DNA of 64,000 bases from contig CAUYUJ010012581.1 in the NCBI GenBank assembly GCA_963575745.1, forward strand, positions 303,001-367,000. The letters are read 5' to 3'. Below, piece by piece: positions 11,345-20,749 of the stretch. The notes beneath the pieces are model-generated. The model saw only the letters and a list, made by a program, of their open reading frames with translations, was not told the origin of the DNA and did no database searches. Within the stretch, counting starts at the first letter, position 1; each line of letters opens with the position of its first letter. This DNA comes from Prorocentrum cordatum. Its lineage: Eukaryota > Sar > Dinophyceae > Prorocentrales > Prorocentraceae. A program made the position numbers and the translations under genes.

Positions 11345-12684
11345 AACAAACCCACGCTGGAAACCAAACCCACTGAGGCCTTCGGTGGAACTCATTGTGG
11401 GGCCGCGAACCGTGTGAGGGGTGTGCCGTAATGGGTGGCGGTGACGCATGCAACCGCACCCACTGGGGCCGTCGGTGGAGCTCCATATGGCGCCACGAAC
11501 CGTGTGACGGGTGTGCCGTAATGTGTGGCGGTGACGCATGGAACCGCACCCATTGGCGCCTTCGGTGGAACTCCCTATGGGGCCACGAACCGTGTGAGGG
11601 GTGTGCCGTAATGGGTGGCGGTGACGCATGCAACCGCACCCGCTTGGGCCCTTCGGTGGAGCTCCCTATGGGGCCACGAGCCGTGTGAGGTGTGTGCCGG
11701 AATTGGTGGCGGTGACGCAGGCAACCGCGCCCATTGGCGCCTTCAGTGGAGCTCCTTGTGGGGTCGCGAACTTTGTGAGGGGTGTACCGTAATTGGTGGC
11801 GGTGACGCATGCGGACGCACCCACTGGGGCCTTCGGTGGAGCTCCCCATGGGGCCACGAACCGTGTGAGATGTGTATCGTAATGTACGGCGGTGACGCAT
11901 GCAACCGCACCCACTGGGGCCTTCGGTGGGGCTCCATATGGGGCCACGAACCGTGTGAAGGGTGTGCCGGGACGTGCGGCGGTGACGCATGCAACCGCAC
12001 CCATTGGGGCCGTCGTTGGACTGCATATGGGGTCACGAACCGTGTGAGGGGTGTGCCGTAATGGGTGGCGGTGACGCATGCAACCGCACCCACTGGGGCC
12101 TTCGGTGGAACCCACTATGGTGCCACGAAGCGTGTGAGGGGTGTGCCGTAATGGGTGGCGGTGGCGCATGCAACCGCACCCACTGGGGCCTTCGGTGGAA
12201 CTCCTTATGAGGCCACGAACCGTGTGAGGGGTGTGCCGTAATGTACGGCGGTGACGCATGCAGCCGCACCCACTGGGGCCTTCTGTGGAACCAACTATGG
12301 TGTCACGAAACGTGTGAGGTGTGTGCCGTAAATGGTGGCGGTGACGCACGCAACTGCACCCACTGGGGCCTTCGGTGGAGCTCACTGTTGGGCCGCGAAC
12401 CGTGGGAGGGGTGTGCCGTAATGGGTGGTCGTGACACATGCGATCGCAGCCAGTGGGGCCTTCGGTGGAGCTCCCTATGGGGCCGCGAACTGCGTGAGGG
12501 GTGTGTCGAATTGATGATGATGATGATGATGCTGATGGTGATGATGATGATGATCATGATGATGCTGCTGATGATGACGATGATGATGATAGTGATAATG
12601 ATGCTAATGATGATAATGATGATAATGATGATGATGATGGTGATGATGATGATGATGATGATGATGACGATGACGATGATGATG

Positions 12685-12716
<32 letters not shown>

Positions 12717-12779
12717 GATGATGATGATGACTGACGCCCTCTTCAAATCGAAGACCCAACACCACAGGACGGTTGGGAA
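11345..12779 (+). repeat. Composite satellite element, copy A
   Basis: Twelve to thirteen monomers with a near-constant 90-bp period (phase shifts of 1 bp near 11650 and 12015) carry GGTGGCGGTGACGCATGCAA, then GGAGCTCCCTATGGGGCC and ACGAACCGTGTGAGGGGTG. They are followed by a GAT microsatellite (12513-12730) and a terminal module containing GACCCAACACCACAGGACGG (about 12751-12779). Copies B, C and D have the same order of parts and the same terminal module. Because 90 is divisible by three, all frames stay open for long distances, which explains frames of up to 499 residues on the minus strand. No conserved left-end module is recognisable in this copy. Confidence 0.88.
12513..12730 (+). repeat. 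GAT microsatellite of copy A
   Basis: Nearly pure GAT/ATG triplets with scattered GAC, GCT and AAT variants. It sits between the last 90-bp monomer and the conserved terminal module, the same place as in copies B and C. Confidence 0.95.
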
Positions 12780-12817
12780 ACATCGTCCCAAGATGGCTTC
12801 AAGAAGATGACCCAAAA

Positions 12818-12834
12818 AATAGCCCCGCGAGGCT
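12818..12834 (+). other. Left target-site duplication of the retroposed mRNA
   Basis: The 17-bp string AATAGCCCCGCGAGGCT is repeated exactly at 14740-14756. The left copy ends at the first base of the spliced leader. The last T may belong either to the duplication or to the leader, whose first base is variable. Confidence 0.9.
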
Positions 12835-12855
12835 CCGTAGCCATTTTGGCTCAAG
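12834..12855 (+). other. Relict dinoflagellate spliced leader (DinoSL)
   Basis: All 22 positions fit the dinoflagellate leader consensus: T at the variable first base, then CCGTAGCCATTTTGG and CTCAAG. In living cells this leader is added to nuclear mRNAs by trans-splicing. Its presence in genomic DNA next to a coding region marks a reintegrated cDNA. Confidence 0.95.
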
Positions 12856-12931
12856 CAACTTCTGGTCACATCGTTTTGGCGCGAGCGGCAACTCTCGCAG
12901 TCACAACCCAGGAGCTTCTCTTGCCACAGTC

Positions 12932-14194
12932 ATGGCTCTCCACGATGACGCCGAGCACGACCGACTCATCGACGAGAGTCCATCGCGCTCCCGCCGTGGC
13001 CGCGGCCGCCGTTTTGCTGACGCCGCGGCGACGACGGTTGTGCTGCTGCTGCTGCTTGCAGCCGCGGTGATGCCACTGCGCGCGGCCTGGACACCGCACG
13101 GTGCCGCGGCGCGCGGTTCGGAATCCAGTGCCCGCCATGGAGCTGCACGCTTTTCCGGGCACAGTGGCCTCGTGAGCAAACAAGAAGAGGACGGAGACGC
13201 CGAAGCAGACGCCGAAGCAGACACCGACAACACGGAATCCACCATCGAGCAGGTGGCCGCAATCCCGCAGACCGTCTATGTCCTGGACTGTCCCGCGTCC
13301 GACGAGGACACCACTTCCATGACCCTGGTCCGTACGATGGGCGGCCTCATCGCGGCGTTCAAGCTGAACGGCAAGAGCATCATCCTCGAAGAGCCGAGCC
13401 CTGAATCTGGAATGCAGGGGTCCACCTTCTGGCCGAGCCCGCAGAGCCTGTTCGACTGGCCTCCGCCCCCGACCATCAGTGGCGGCACAGAGGGTGACGG
13501 CGAGACCGGCCGATCTGCTGAGGGCGGCGGCACTTACGACGTGCAAGTGGACGACGCCAAGCAGTCGGTGGTCCTCACCAGCCAGCCGGACCCCGACCTC
13601 GGATTAAGGGTGGTGAAAAATGTCTCGTGCGACACGGAGCGGCAAGCCATGGTTGTCCGTTACACGATGGAGAAAGTGGATACAGCCACAAATTTAAGTT
13701 TGGCTGGGTGGGAGAAGACCAATTTGCCGGCCGGTGCGCTCATTTTCTGGGACCATGGTGATGCCGAGACGGTCACCCGCATTGACGACATGTCGAACAA
13801 GACGTCTCAGACCTTGGATGTGGATGGCGACACTTTTTACTTCGACCACTCGACCGATGACGTTCACGAGGGTGGTACCAAGATAGCTTCCAACACAACT
13901 TCCTCTTGGATCGCGGCTGTGCGGGACGATCTTATGTTTGTCAAGGTATTCAAATCGGTCCCACTGGACAAAGTGGCCCCTGGCGAGGGTGACGTTGCTG
14001 TCTTCGCGAGGCCTTCGTTTTCCTCAGTGGAGAACCAGGGCGCCTACGGGGCGGTTCAGAAAGGAAAGCCTTCAGTGTACGTCGTGTGCTGGTACGCGCG
14101 CAAGCTCCCCGATGGGGCCCAGGCGGCGAAAGATGACGAGAAAATGCTGGATGCAGTCCGTGAGGTGGCGAAGTTGGGCTGCCCAGAGAAGTGA
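12932..14194 (+). CDS. DUF4380-like membrane-anchored protein, intronless retrogene
   Basis: This 420-residue protein has no stop or frameshift. The start at 12932 is the first ATG downstream of the spliced leader; the frame opens farther upstream, but that part would lie outside the mRNA. Residues 1-30 are charged and Arg-rich. Residues 31-52 (AAATTVVLLLLLAAAVMPLRAA) form a signal anchor or signal peptide. Residues 84-105 are acidic. The core, about 115-390, resembles the bacterial DUF4380/galactose-mutarotase-like fold: RTMGGLIAAFKLNGKSIILEE, the signature GSTFWPSPQSLFDWPPPP (163-180), then VVLTSQPDPDLGLRVVKNVS, GWEKTNLPAGALIFW and AYGAVQKGKPSVYVVCWYAR. Family members are often secreted and their substrate is generally unknown, so no reaction is assigned. 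The likely topology is secreted or type II membrane protein. Intact coding suggests recent insertion or maintained function. No promoter is recognisable. Confidence 0.9.
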   Translation: MALHDDAEHDRLIDESPSRSRRGRGRRFADAAATTVVLLLLLAAAVMPLRAAWTPHGAAARGSESSARHGAARFSGHSGLVSKQEEDGDAEADAEADTDNTESTIEQVAAIPQTVYVLDCPASDEDTTSMTLVRTMGGLIAAFKLNGKSIILEEPSPESGMQGSTFWPSPQSLFDWPPPPTISGGTEGDGETGRSAEGGGTYDVQVDDAKQSVVLTSQPDPDLGLRVVKNVSCDTERQAMVVRYTMEKVDTATNLSLAGWEKTNLPAGALIFWDHGDAETVTRIDDMSNKTSQTLDVDGDTFYFDHSTDDVHEGGTKIASNTTSSWIAAVRDDLMFVKVFKSVPLDKVAPGEGDVAVFARPSFSSVENQGAYGAVQKGKPSVYVVCWYARKLPDGAQAAKDDEKMLDAVREVAKLGCPEK

Positions 14195-14732
14195 TCATCG
14201 ATTCTAATCGAGCAGCGCCCTGTTGACAATTTTGCACAAGGTTCGAACAAAAAACGTCGAACATAAGCTTTCTGAGGTCCGAGCGGGTTTTTTTGCATCG
14301 GCGCAGGACATTCCTGGCGGCGCCGTGGGCACCGCTCTTGGCGCGCCCTGCGCGCCAAGGAAATAGGCGCGGACCTCCGGAAGTACGTTTTTGCACCCTA
14401 GTTATTCTTCTAGGCTGGAGGGGGAGCCCGGAGCAGGTGCAGCAAGTGAAGGTTGGCCCCGCATCTTTCAGAGGGCCAGCCCAAACCAGCCCGACGCGGA
14501 TCAGATGGGGCGCGTGTTTAGACATCGGGCACTTACTTGAGTGGTTAGTGTTTCTCGCGGGGACGATGCCCGCACGTTTCAACCAGGCTGCCAGAGACCC
14601 TGCGCCTGCAAGCCTCGCCTCCCGTTTTGAATATACCTCGGCAGCTGGAAGAGCATAGAGAGTGATCGTGTGCCTGTGTTGAGCCTGCAGAGCAGAAGTC
14701 ACGGCGTTCTTTGACGGGGAGACGCGCACGCG
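14195..14732 (+). other. 3' UTR of the retroposed mRNA
   Basis: This runs from the stop codon to the short A tract. It contains a foldback repeat (14266-14390) related to elements elsewhere in the window. No AATAAA signal stands out, as expected for dinoflagellates. Confidence 0.7.
14266..14390. repeat. Foldback repeat, member 1 (within the 3' UTR)
   Basis: The left arm TTTCTGAGGTCCGAGCGG pairs with the right arm GGCGCGGACCTCCGGAAG. The centre carries the palindrome TTGGCGCGCC/GCGCGCCAAGG. Arms and centre resemble members at 21724-21886 and 37242-37384. Being inside the mRNA copy, it either was already in the parent transcript or inserted later. Confidence 0.7.
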
Positions 14733-14739
14733 AAAAAAG

Positions 14740-14756
14740 AATAGCCCCGCGAGGCT
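14740..14756 (+). other. Right target-site duplication of the retroposed mRNA
   Basis: Exact 17-bp copy of 12818-12834, directly after the A-rich tail. Removing one copy and the insert gives a continuous empty site. Confidence 0.9.
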
Positions 14757-14814
14757 GAACTCGTCCACTTGATGTTACAGTACCTGCACATGGCGGGCTG
14801 CCCCAGCGTGCACC

Positions 14815-14965
14815 ATGACCCCTCACGCCGCCAAGACCGCCCACAACAGCCCAAGAAAACCCGCAAAGCGCCCGAAGACGGCCCAAGAGGGCCCAAAAAA
14901 GGCGCCCCAGATCCCCAAGACGCCGCCAAAGCTGCCCCCAGACAACCCAAGAAACCCCCAAGAGC
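14815..14965 (-). repeat. CTTGGG-type repeat, minus orientation
   Basis: Units of CCCAAGACnGCCC and CCCAAGA spaced 12-20 bp. This is the reverse complement of the G-rich repeat at 8994 and 28745. Confidence 0.75.
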
Positions 14966-14974
14966 TTGTTTTTT

Positions 14975-15090
14975 TATTGCTCGGACCCGTAACGCCCACC
15001 CGTTACGGGGGGGGGTACCCCCCCCCACTCCCGTAACGGTAACGAGCGTACGGGGACGGGGGTGCGGACCCCCCCTCCGTCCATGCAGGC
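14975..15090. repeat. GTAACGGTAACG palindromic patch
   Basis: Contains CCGTTACGGGGGG, GGGTACCCCCCCC and GTAACGGTAACGAGCGTACG. Close relatives occur at 17535-17600 (inverted) and 51825-51850. The inverted parts can form hairpins. Confidence 0.6.
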
Positions 15091-15099
15091 ATGCTGTGA

Positions 15100-15705
15100 C
15101 GCTCACATGTGTGCTCACAAGCATTCTGTCTCGCTCACAGGCGTGGCGCGGTGCTCTCACGGACGCAGTGGTGCCCTGTTGCTGAGAGGCGTTGGTGCGG
15201 CGGTCGGATTGCGGCGGTCGTAGCTCCCAGAGATGTGGTGTGTACAGGCCGCACACGGGCGTTATGTGATACGTGAATGTTGCGGTGTTCACAGTTGCCG
15301 TGGTGTGCACAGGCATTGCCGGCCCTGATGTTGGGGGCCGTGCCCAGGGCAATAAAAAACAACATTCACAAACAAATTACATATTGAATTTGATTGGGTG
15401 GGGATGGGATATGAAGGAGGGGAATGAGGATTTCTCACAGCTTTGGCGCCCTTCTCGCGAAGGGTGGCGGGAATTGCACCCTCTTCGCCGGTCGTCGCCA
15501 CAGCCGCAGCGGCGGCGACCCCAGCGCGGGCGTTCGAGGTTGAATGCTGCTAGGGGGCCCCATTCGGGTCTGGGAGGCTCCCTTGAAGCACTGCCGGTCC
15601 ACGAGGGCTGTCCGTGCGGTCCGAAACCCGTCTCTTGTGGGACCTGTTTGCTTCATGGGCGACCTCCAGTGGATATCTTTCGGCGGCGAGCCCAGGGGGG
15701 GAGTG
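15100..15705. other. No recognised gene; GTGTACAC-type motifs
   Basis: About 15230-15330 has several GTGGTGTGCACAGGC motifs like those at 16900-17420. The remainder is mixed sequence with frames open on both strands and no supported exon. Confidence 0.4.
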
Positions 15706-15711
15706 AGAGGG

Positions 15712-15850
15712 GGCAGGCCTTCTCAGAAGGCGGCGGGACTTTTCAGAAGCCCTCTGGCCTTCAGAGAAGCCCTCCGTGTCTTCGGGGGAGGCTTGGACAT
15801 CTTTTCAGAAGGCCGGAGGCCTTCTGAGCCTTCTCAGAAGGCCCGCCCCC
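15712..15850. repeat. GGCCTTCTCAGAAGGC palindrome cluster
   Basis: Several direct and inverted copies of CTTCTCAGAAGG and CTTTTCAGAAG occur within 140 bp. Each is self-complementary. Confidence 0.75.
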
Positions 15851-16094
15851 TGTCATTTCCCCCCTCGGCTCGCCGCCAAATCTTGCGGGCAGTGCCAACG
15901 GGCACTGCGCTTTAGCACTTGATCGGCGGTGTGGCGCGCCACAGGTGCCACAGAATGGTCGTCGTCATCCCTGCCGCGTCCGTTGTCGTTATCCTGCGGG
16001 CTGCACCCGGAGTCCCGACGCCCGCCTGCCAGCACGACGTTTCCCCGAACAGTGCGCGCACCAGAAGTTCCGTTGAAACGCAGCGCCACAAAGT

Positions 16095-16290
16095 GGCCCC
16101 GCCTTTGGCGCAACCTGTGGCGCAACCATCGACGCAACCTATGGCACGCCCTGAGGGCCCAACCTAAGGCGCAACGTAAGGCGCGATTTGTGGGGCGCCG
16201 TGGGTGCGCAACCTATGGCGCAAGCTATGGCACGCCCTGGGGGCGCATCCTATGGCGCAGCTTACGGCTCAACCTATGGCGCAGGTAATT
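16095..16290 (+). repeat. GGCGCAACCTAT tandem repeat
   Basis: About twelve degenerate units of 12-16 bp (GGCGCAACCTATGGC, with CACGCCCTG variants). The unit is clear although spacing varies. Confidence 0.75.
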
Positions 16291-16559
16291 GTACGCAAGC
16301 ACGACGTGTGGTGTAGCGCATCGGGCAAACCATGGCGCAGCCAGCCGGTGCCCTCTCACAATATCATTATGACTACTACCATTGTCCTTCCTCCATTCTC
16401 CCTGCGTTGGTGCAAGGGGCTGGAGTGGGCGAGACCTGCACGCGGATGTGGCCGCATGTCCTTTCAGCGTTCGGCCCTCCTACCTCGCGCGGCTGGTCAC
16501 GCCAGCCCCCCGCGTGTGTATCTAGCAAGTGGGCCCCAAGCGCTGCTGAAGGTTCCGGC

Positions 16560-16790
16560 AACTGGCTGCGGACACGGCGGCGGCGACGGCGACGGCGGCA
16601 TCGGCGGCGACGACGACGGCGGTGACGGCGGCGGCGGTCACCTTCACCGCCGCCGCCGCCGCTTGCCGCCGTCGGCGTCGTCGCCGCCGTCGTCGTCGTC
16701 GTGGTCGCCGTCGCCGTCGCCGCCGCCCATGTCGCCGCCGCCGCCGCCGTCGCCCCCCCGGTCACCGTCGCAACTGACGGCGACGACGAC
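16560..16790. repeat. Palindromic GGC/GAC-GCC/GTC triplet array
   Basis: The first half (to about 16640) is GGC and GAC triplets. The second half (from about 16645) is GCC and GTC triplets. The arms are reverse complements, so the block can form a long GC hairpin. The poly-Arg/Pro frames across it are artefacts. Confidence 0.8.
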
Positions 16791-16904
16791 GCACCCGCGT
16801 GCACGCTCCAGCCGTCGACTCATTTCTCAAGGGCCTTGTGCATGTGCAGGGAGTTCCTGCTTCCTGTTGTCCCTAGGCTGCCGCCGCCCCGCGCGCCCCC
16901 ACGG

Positions 16905-17420
16905 TGCGTGGTTTACACTCCGCACAAAAAAACCGTACACAAATTTTGTGGTGCACGCGTGCCACGTGGTATACGCAAACGCCACGGTTCACACTCCCAT
17001 GATGTACACTGTCGCAATGGAGTACACAGGCGCTGTGGGCTCAACAGGTCCGAGCGCCTCTTGAACCAGCAAGACTAAGATCCACAAACAGCTCACATAA
17101 TGAAAGGGCCACGGTTGGGCCCCGAACGATCTTCTGGACTTTCGCTCCGCCGGTACTTTACAGGTGTACACAAGCTTTGTGGTGTACGCTGGCATTCTGG
17201 CGCGAACACGGGGCGTTGAAACAGCAGTTGTGGTGCACGCACGCGGGCGCCGTGGTGTGCACCAACAGTGAGATGTACAAGGGCGCTGTGGTGCACCCGC
17301 CTGTCATGATGTGCTCAGTCGCCGTGGTGCACACACATGTCATTTCTGCCGCTGTTGTGGTGTACGAAGGCATCGCGGTGTACAGAGCCTGGTGTAGTGT
17401 GCACAAGCACGGTCGGCTGC
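16905..17420. repeat. GTGGTGTACAC-rich repeat region
   Basis: More than a dozen degenerate copies of GTGGTGTACACnnGCG and GTGGTGCAC recur at intervals of about 25-45 bp. GTGTACAC is itself palindromic. A related cluster lies at 15230-15330. Confidence 0.65.
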
Positions 17421-17434
17421 GACGACGACGACAG

Positions 17435-17476
<42 letters not shown>

Positions 17477-17480
17477 AGCC
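17421..17480 (+). repeat. CGA trinucleotide microsatellite
   Basis: About 17 CGA/GAC triplets with one CAG-CGG interruption. Confidence 0.9.
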
Positions 17481-17619
17481 TACCGTGCCGACAGTTGTGC
17501 TGGTAATGAGTACCAGGGCCCGTGCGAGGGCCCCGCCGCGCGTTACCGTTACCCCCAATTTGGGGCCGGACCCCCCCCCCGCTAACGGGCGCTACCCCCC
17601 CCAATAAAGAAAAAACAAG

Positions 17620-18300
17620 CTCCAAAAGAGCCCTGGGACGGCCCAAGAGGGCCCCAGGAAGGCCTAAGACTGCCCCAAGACAGCCCCTGCAGGCCTCCAG
17701 GGGGGGGAGGCCCCCCGACGTCCCCACCAGGGCGGCCTGGGCTTCTCACGTAGCTCAAGATTCCCCATGAGGCCCCCCCAAGAGAGCCCCAACGGAGCCC
17801 CAAGACGCCCCCAAAACGGCCAGAGAGCCCTCCGAAACACCTTCGGGTCGTGTGCCCCAGTGTCCGATCCGATTCGGCCCCACCCGGGTCGAATCCGATA
17901 TTCAGGCCATCTGATGCGGCCCGATGCTCACAAGGCGTCGTTGTGTATCCCGGCGCGGCCGATCCGATTCGATATCGATTCCGTGCTGGTGCGGGCCGAT
18001 CCGACATACATTCCGATCCGATCTGATTTGCCGATTCGATGTTGATTGATCTTGCCCTCCACCTCACCTCATCATCGTTTAACCGAGCCCGATCGCCAGC
18101 CACAAGCGGTTCCCATGATGCCCGAAGGGGCCCCACCGAGGCCCCAGAGACGCTCCGAGCAGGCCCCAACGAGCTCCCAGGAGCCGCCCCGGAGGCACCC
18201 AGCGCCGAAGAGGGCCCCCAGAGGCCTTCAAGAGCCCCCAAAAGGTCCCCAGGAGAGCTCCGAGATACCCCCAAGAGGCGTCCCGAGCAGCTTACGGGGG
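17620..18300 (-). repeat. CTTGGG-type repeats, minus orientation, around a TCCGATTCGA cluster
   Basis: 17620-17840 and 18115-18300 are degenerate CCCAAGA/GCCCC units. Between them, 17855-18050 carries at least six copies of a CCGATCCGATTCG motif. The same pair of repeat types is not otherwise seen adjacent; a second CCGATTCGA cluster is at 25440-25630. Confidence 0.65.
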
Positions 18301-18544
18301 CATGCGCAAGCCTTGCAACCGCATCGGAGGCGCAAGTGCGAGAACACGAACATTGCACATGTTCCTTAGTTGTTGTAGTGATGTTGGCCTCCCGAGGGCT
18401 GTCCAGAGCGCGTGGGGCGATCTTTGGTGCTTGTAAGGGCCTCCAGAGCCAACCTGAAAAAAACAATCTCTCTAATCCTTTCGGTTTCCAACTTACCATT
18501 TCCCTCCATGTCCCCAGAGTTCGTTTCCGTTTTTCCAGTTTGTT

Positions 18545-20165
18545 TTATGTGTATAAATATATGTATATCTATGTATATATATATATGTGTATATTATCTC
18601 TTGCTCTTTGTTGTCTTGCGTCTCCCGTTCCACGCTCTTCTTCTTTCTATCCTTGTTCTTTCTCCCCGCTGCGTTTATTTCATTTCTTAGTCCTCCTCGT
18701 CCTTCCTTCACGCCTTCCTTGCTTCACCTCCCTCATGCGTTTCCGGTGCCCCCCCCCCTCCCTCATCCTCATCTCTCCGTCAGTATTGTTTCCTTCCGTC
18801 TCCTTCACCCAGCATCTTGCTCTAGTGGTGGGAGATTCAGGTTGACAAACAAGAGACGTCCCTCACATCACATCTTTGCTTTTTTATAGACCCGCCCCCA
18901 GTCCGTTTCCTCCTGTCCCAGGCTTTGGCGTGCCCCCAAATGTGTTTCCGTGTTCCGCATCCTTTGGTGCCAGTTCTTTTTGATTTCTCTTGATCTCTCT
19001 CTCTCTCTCTCTCTTTCTATCGGTCTCTCTCTCTCTCTCTCGTTCTCTCTCTCTCTCTCTCTTTCTCTCGCTCTCTCTTTCTCTCTCCTGCTCTTGGTTC
19101 TCCTCCGTCTCCCGTTCCACATCTTCCTCCTTTCTGTCTTCCTTCTTCCTCCTTGCAGCCTCATTTTCTCTCTTCCCTCTTCCTCGTCGCTCATTCACCT
19201 ATCCCTCTCTCCGCCTCCCGCATGCGTATTTCGTCTCCCCCACTCCTCGCTGTGTTTTTCTCCCTGATCTTTCCCTTGCTCGTGGTCATCCTGCATCTCC
19301 CGTTCCACGTCCTTATCTTTCCTCTACCTCTCCCTCCTCCCCGCTGCGTCATGCTCCCTCTTCCTTCCTTCTCGTTTCTCCCGCGCTTGGTCGTTCAATA
19401 ATTTGGGTCTCCCGAGGGCTTCCCAGGCCCTGGAGCTCTTGGGGGACTCTTTGAGGCCTCTTGGGGCGATCGTTAGTGCTCTTGGGTGCCTCCAGAGCCA
19501 ACTTGGAAAAACAAGCATCCCTCAAACCCCTTGTGTTCAAGGTCGACCCCCCCCTCCGTTTCCTTGTGTCCCAGGCTTTGGCGTGCCCCAAGTGCGTTTC
19601 CATTGTCCCCATCCCTCGCTGTCCGTTCTCCTTGATCTCTCTCTCTATCCCTTTCTCCTGTTCTTAGTGTTCCTCCGCCTTCCGCTGCAGATTGTTCTCC
19701 TTCCTCGCCTTTGTTCTCTTTTCCGCTGCGTCATGTTCCTTCGTCCCTACTTTTCTCCTTCACGCATTCCGCTCTCCGCTTCCCACATGCGTTTTCGTTT
19801 GCCCCCTCCCTCATCTTGATCTCTCATTCACTCCTGTCTCTCTCCACCGCCCTCACTCAGCATCTTGCCCCACTGAGTGGTAGGAGGCCCATCTTGAAAA
19901 GAACGAATCCTCTAAATCAGTGTTTAAAGCTCGCCCCCCCCCGTGTCCTCCTGTCCCAGGCTTTGGCGTGCCCCCGACTTCGTTTCCGCTTTCCTCATCC
20001 CTGACGGTCAGCTCTTCCCGGTCTTTCGGATGTTCTTGGTTTTCTTCCGCCTTCCGTTTTACATTAGTATCTTTCTTCTTCTTCCTCTTTGCAACCTCAT
20101 CTTCTATCTTTCTTCTTCATCGTCTCTCATTCACGCCTTCCTCTCTCCGCCTCCCTCATGCTTCG
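18545..20165. repeat. AT patch and long pyrimidine-rich tracts
   Basis: 18545-18600 is TATATATG-rich. 18600-19380 and 19600-20160 are strongly pyrimidine-rich on plus, with a CT dinucleotide array at about 18988-19090. The blocks at 18830-18970, 19400-19600 and 19840-19990 share a module containing CCCAGGCTTTGGCGTGCCCC and GTTTCC, so this is a degenerate tandem of about 400-bp units. No gene is supported. Confidence 0.7.
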
Positions 20166-20169
20166 TCTG

Positions 20170-20480
20170 CTCTCTACGCTCCAAGACGGCTCAAGAGGTC
20201 CCCAAGACAGCACCAAAACAGCCCAAGAGGTCCCCGCGAAGGCCCGAATCCGACGCAAGAGAGCGCCAAGACGGCCCAAGAGGCCGTCAATACGGCCCAA
20301 GAGGCCTTCAGTCTGATCCCAAGACAGGGGCAATGGCGGGGATACAGGCGGACATTTCGAGCCCAGATGCCAAGATTCCCGGGGAGGCCCCCGAAGCGCC
20401 CCAAAAAAGTCACAGGAGGCCACCAGGAGACCCCCAACAACTATTGGAGAGGCCTCACCCCCTCTCAGACCGTCCCCCAA
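20170..20480 (-). repeat. CTTGGG-type repeats, minus orientation
   Basis: CCCAAGAGG, CCAAGACGG and related units recur through about 20440. No gene is supported. Confidence 0.65.
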
Positions 20481-20749
20481 AGGTAATCAAAGCGACTCCC
20501 AGCATGGTGTTGCCAGGCTCTCAGGGGCTCTCGGGCAAATTTCCTTGGGCTGCCCTGGCTTCTCCTCGTGGCTGTCTTGCGCGACTTCTGGAGCCTTATT
20601 CAGCGACTCCTGAAGCATCCATCAGAAAATACGCTTACATCTGGTGGTCCTTGTGGGATGATGTCCATCCTCATCCGATCCTGTGAGGTTGGCTTGGCCT
20701 GCGCTAGAACCTAAACGCGCGCGCGAAGCGCGCGTGGTTCTATTATATA

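Larger units (their letters stand above)
12834..14739 (+). mobile_element. Retroposed full-length trans-spliced mRNA (processed retrogene)
   Basis: The unit begins with a complete 22-nt dinoflagellate spliced leader, followed by a 76-bp 5' UTR, an intronless 420-codon frame, a 3' UTR of about 540 bp and a short A-rich tail (AAAAAAG at 14733-14739). It is bounded by a perfect 17-bp direct repeat. These are the hallmarks of a mature mRNA reverse-transcribed and inserted by target-primed reverse transcription, presumably with LINE enzymes supplied in trans. The base after the leader is C, not the GT expected in an SL RNA gene, so this is a mature transcript copy and not a leader-donor gene. Confidence 0.88.

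Noticed and set aside
10527-12026. 499-residue open frame on minus
   Set aside because: It runs through 90-bp satellite monomers and a purine-rich tract. A repeat length divisible by three keeps frames open; there is no domain and no splice context.
12501-12734. Acidic poly-Asp protein
   Set aside because: Pure GAT microsatellite.
12782-12803. Possible second, degenerate spliced leader (CGTCCCAAGATGGCTTCAAG)
   Set aside because: It lies outside the left target-site duplication, matches the leader poorly in the T-run, and is explained as flanking sequence.
12834-12860. SL RNA gene
   Set aside because: An SL RNA gene needs a donor GT right after the leader. Here CAACTT follows, and a coding region lies downstream.
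12773-12931. N-terminal extension of the retrogene frame by 53 codons
   Set aside because: The upstream part precedes or overlaps the spliced leader and so is not in the mRNA.
18600-20160. Several Ser/Leu/Pro-rich frames on plus
   Set aside because: They follow pyrimidine-rich composition and change frame between units.
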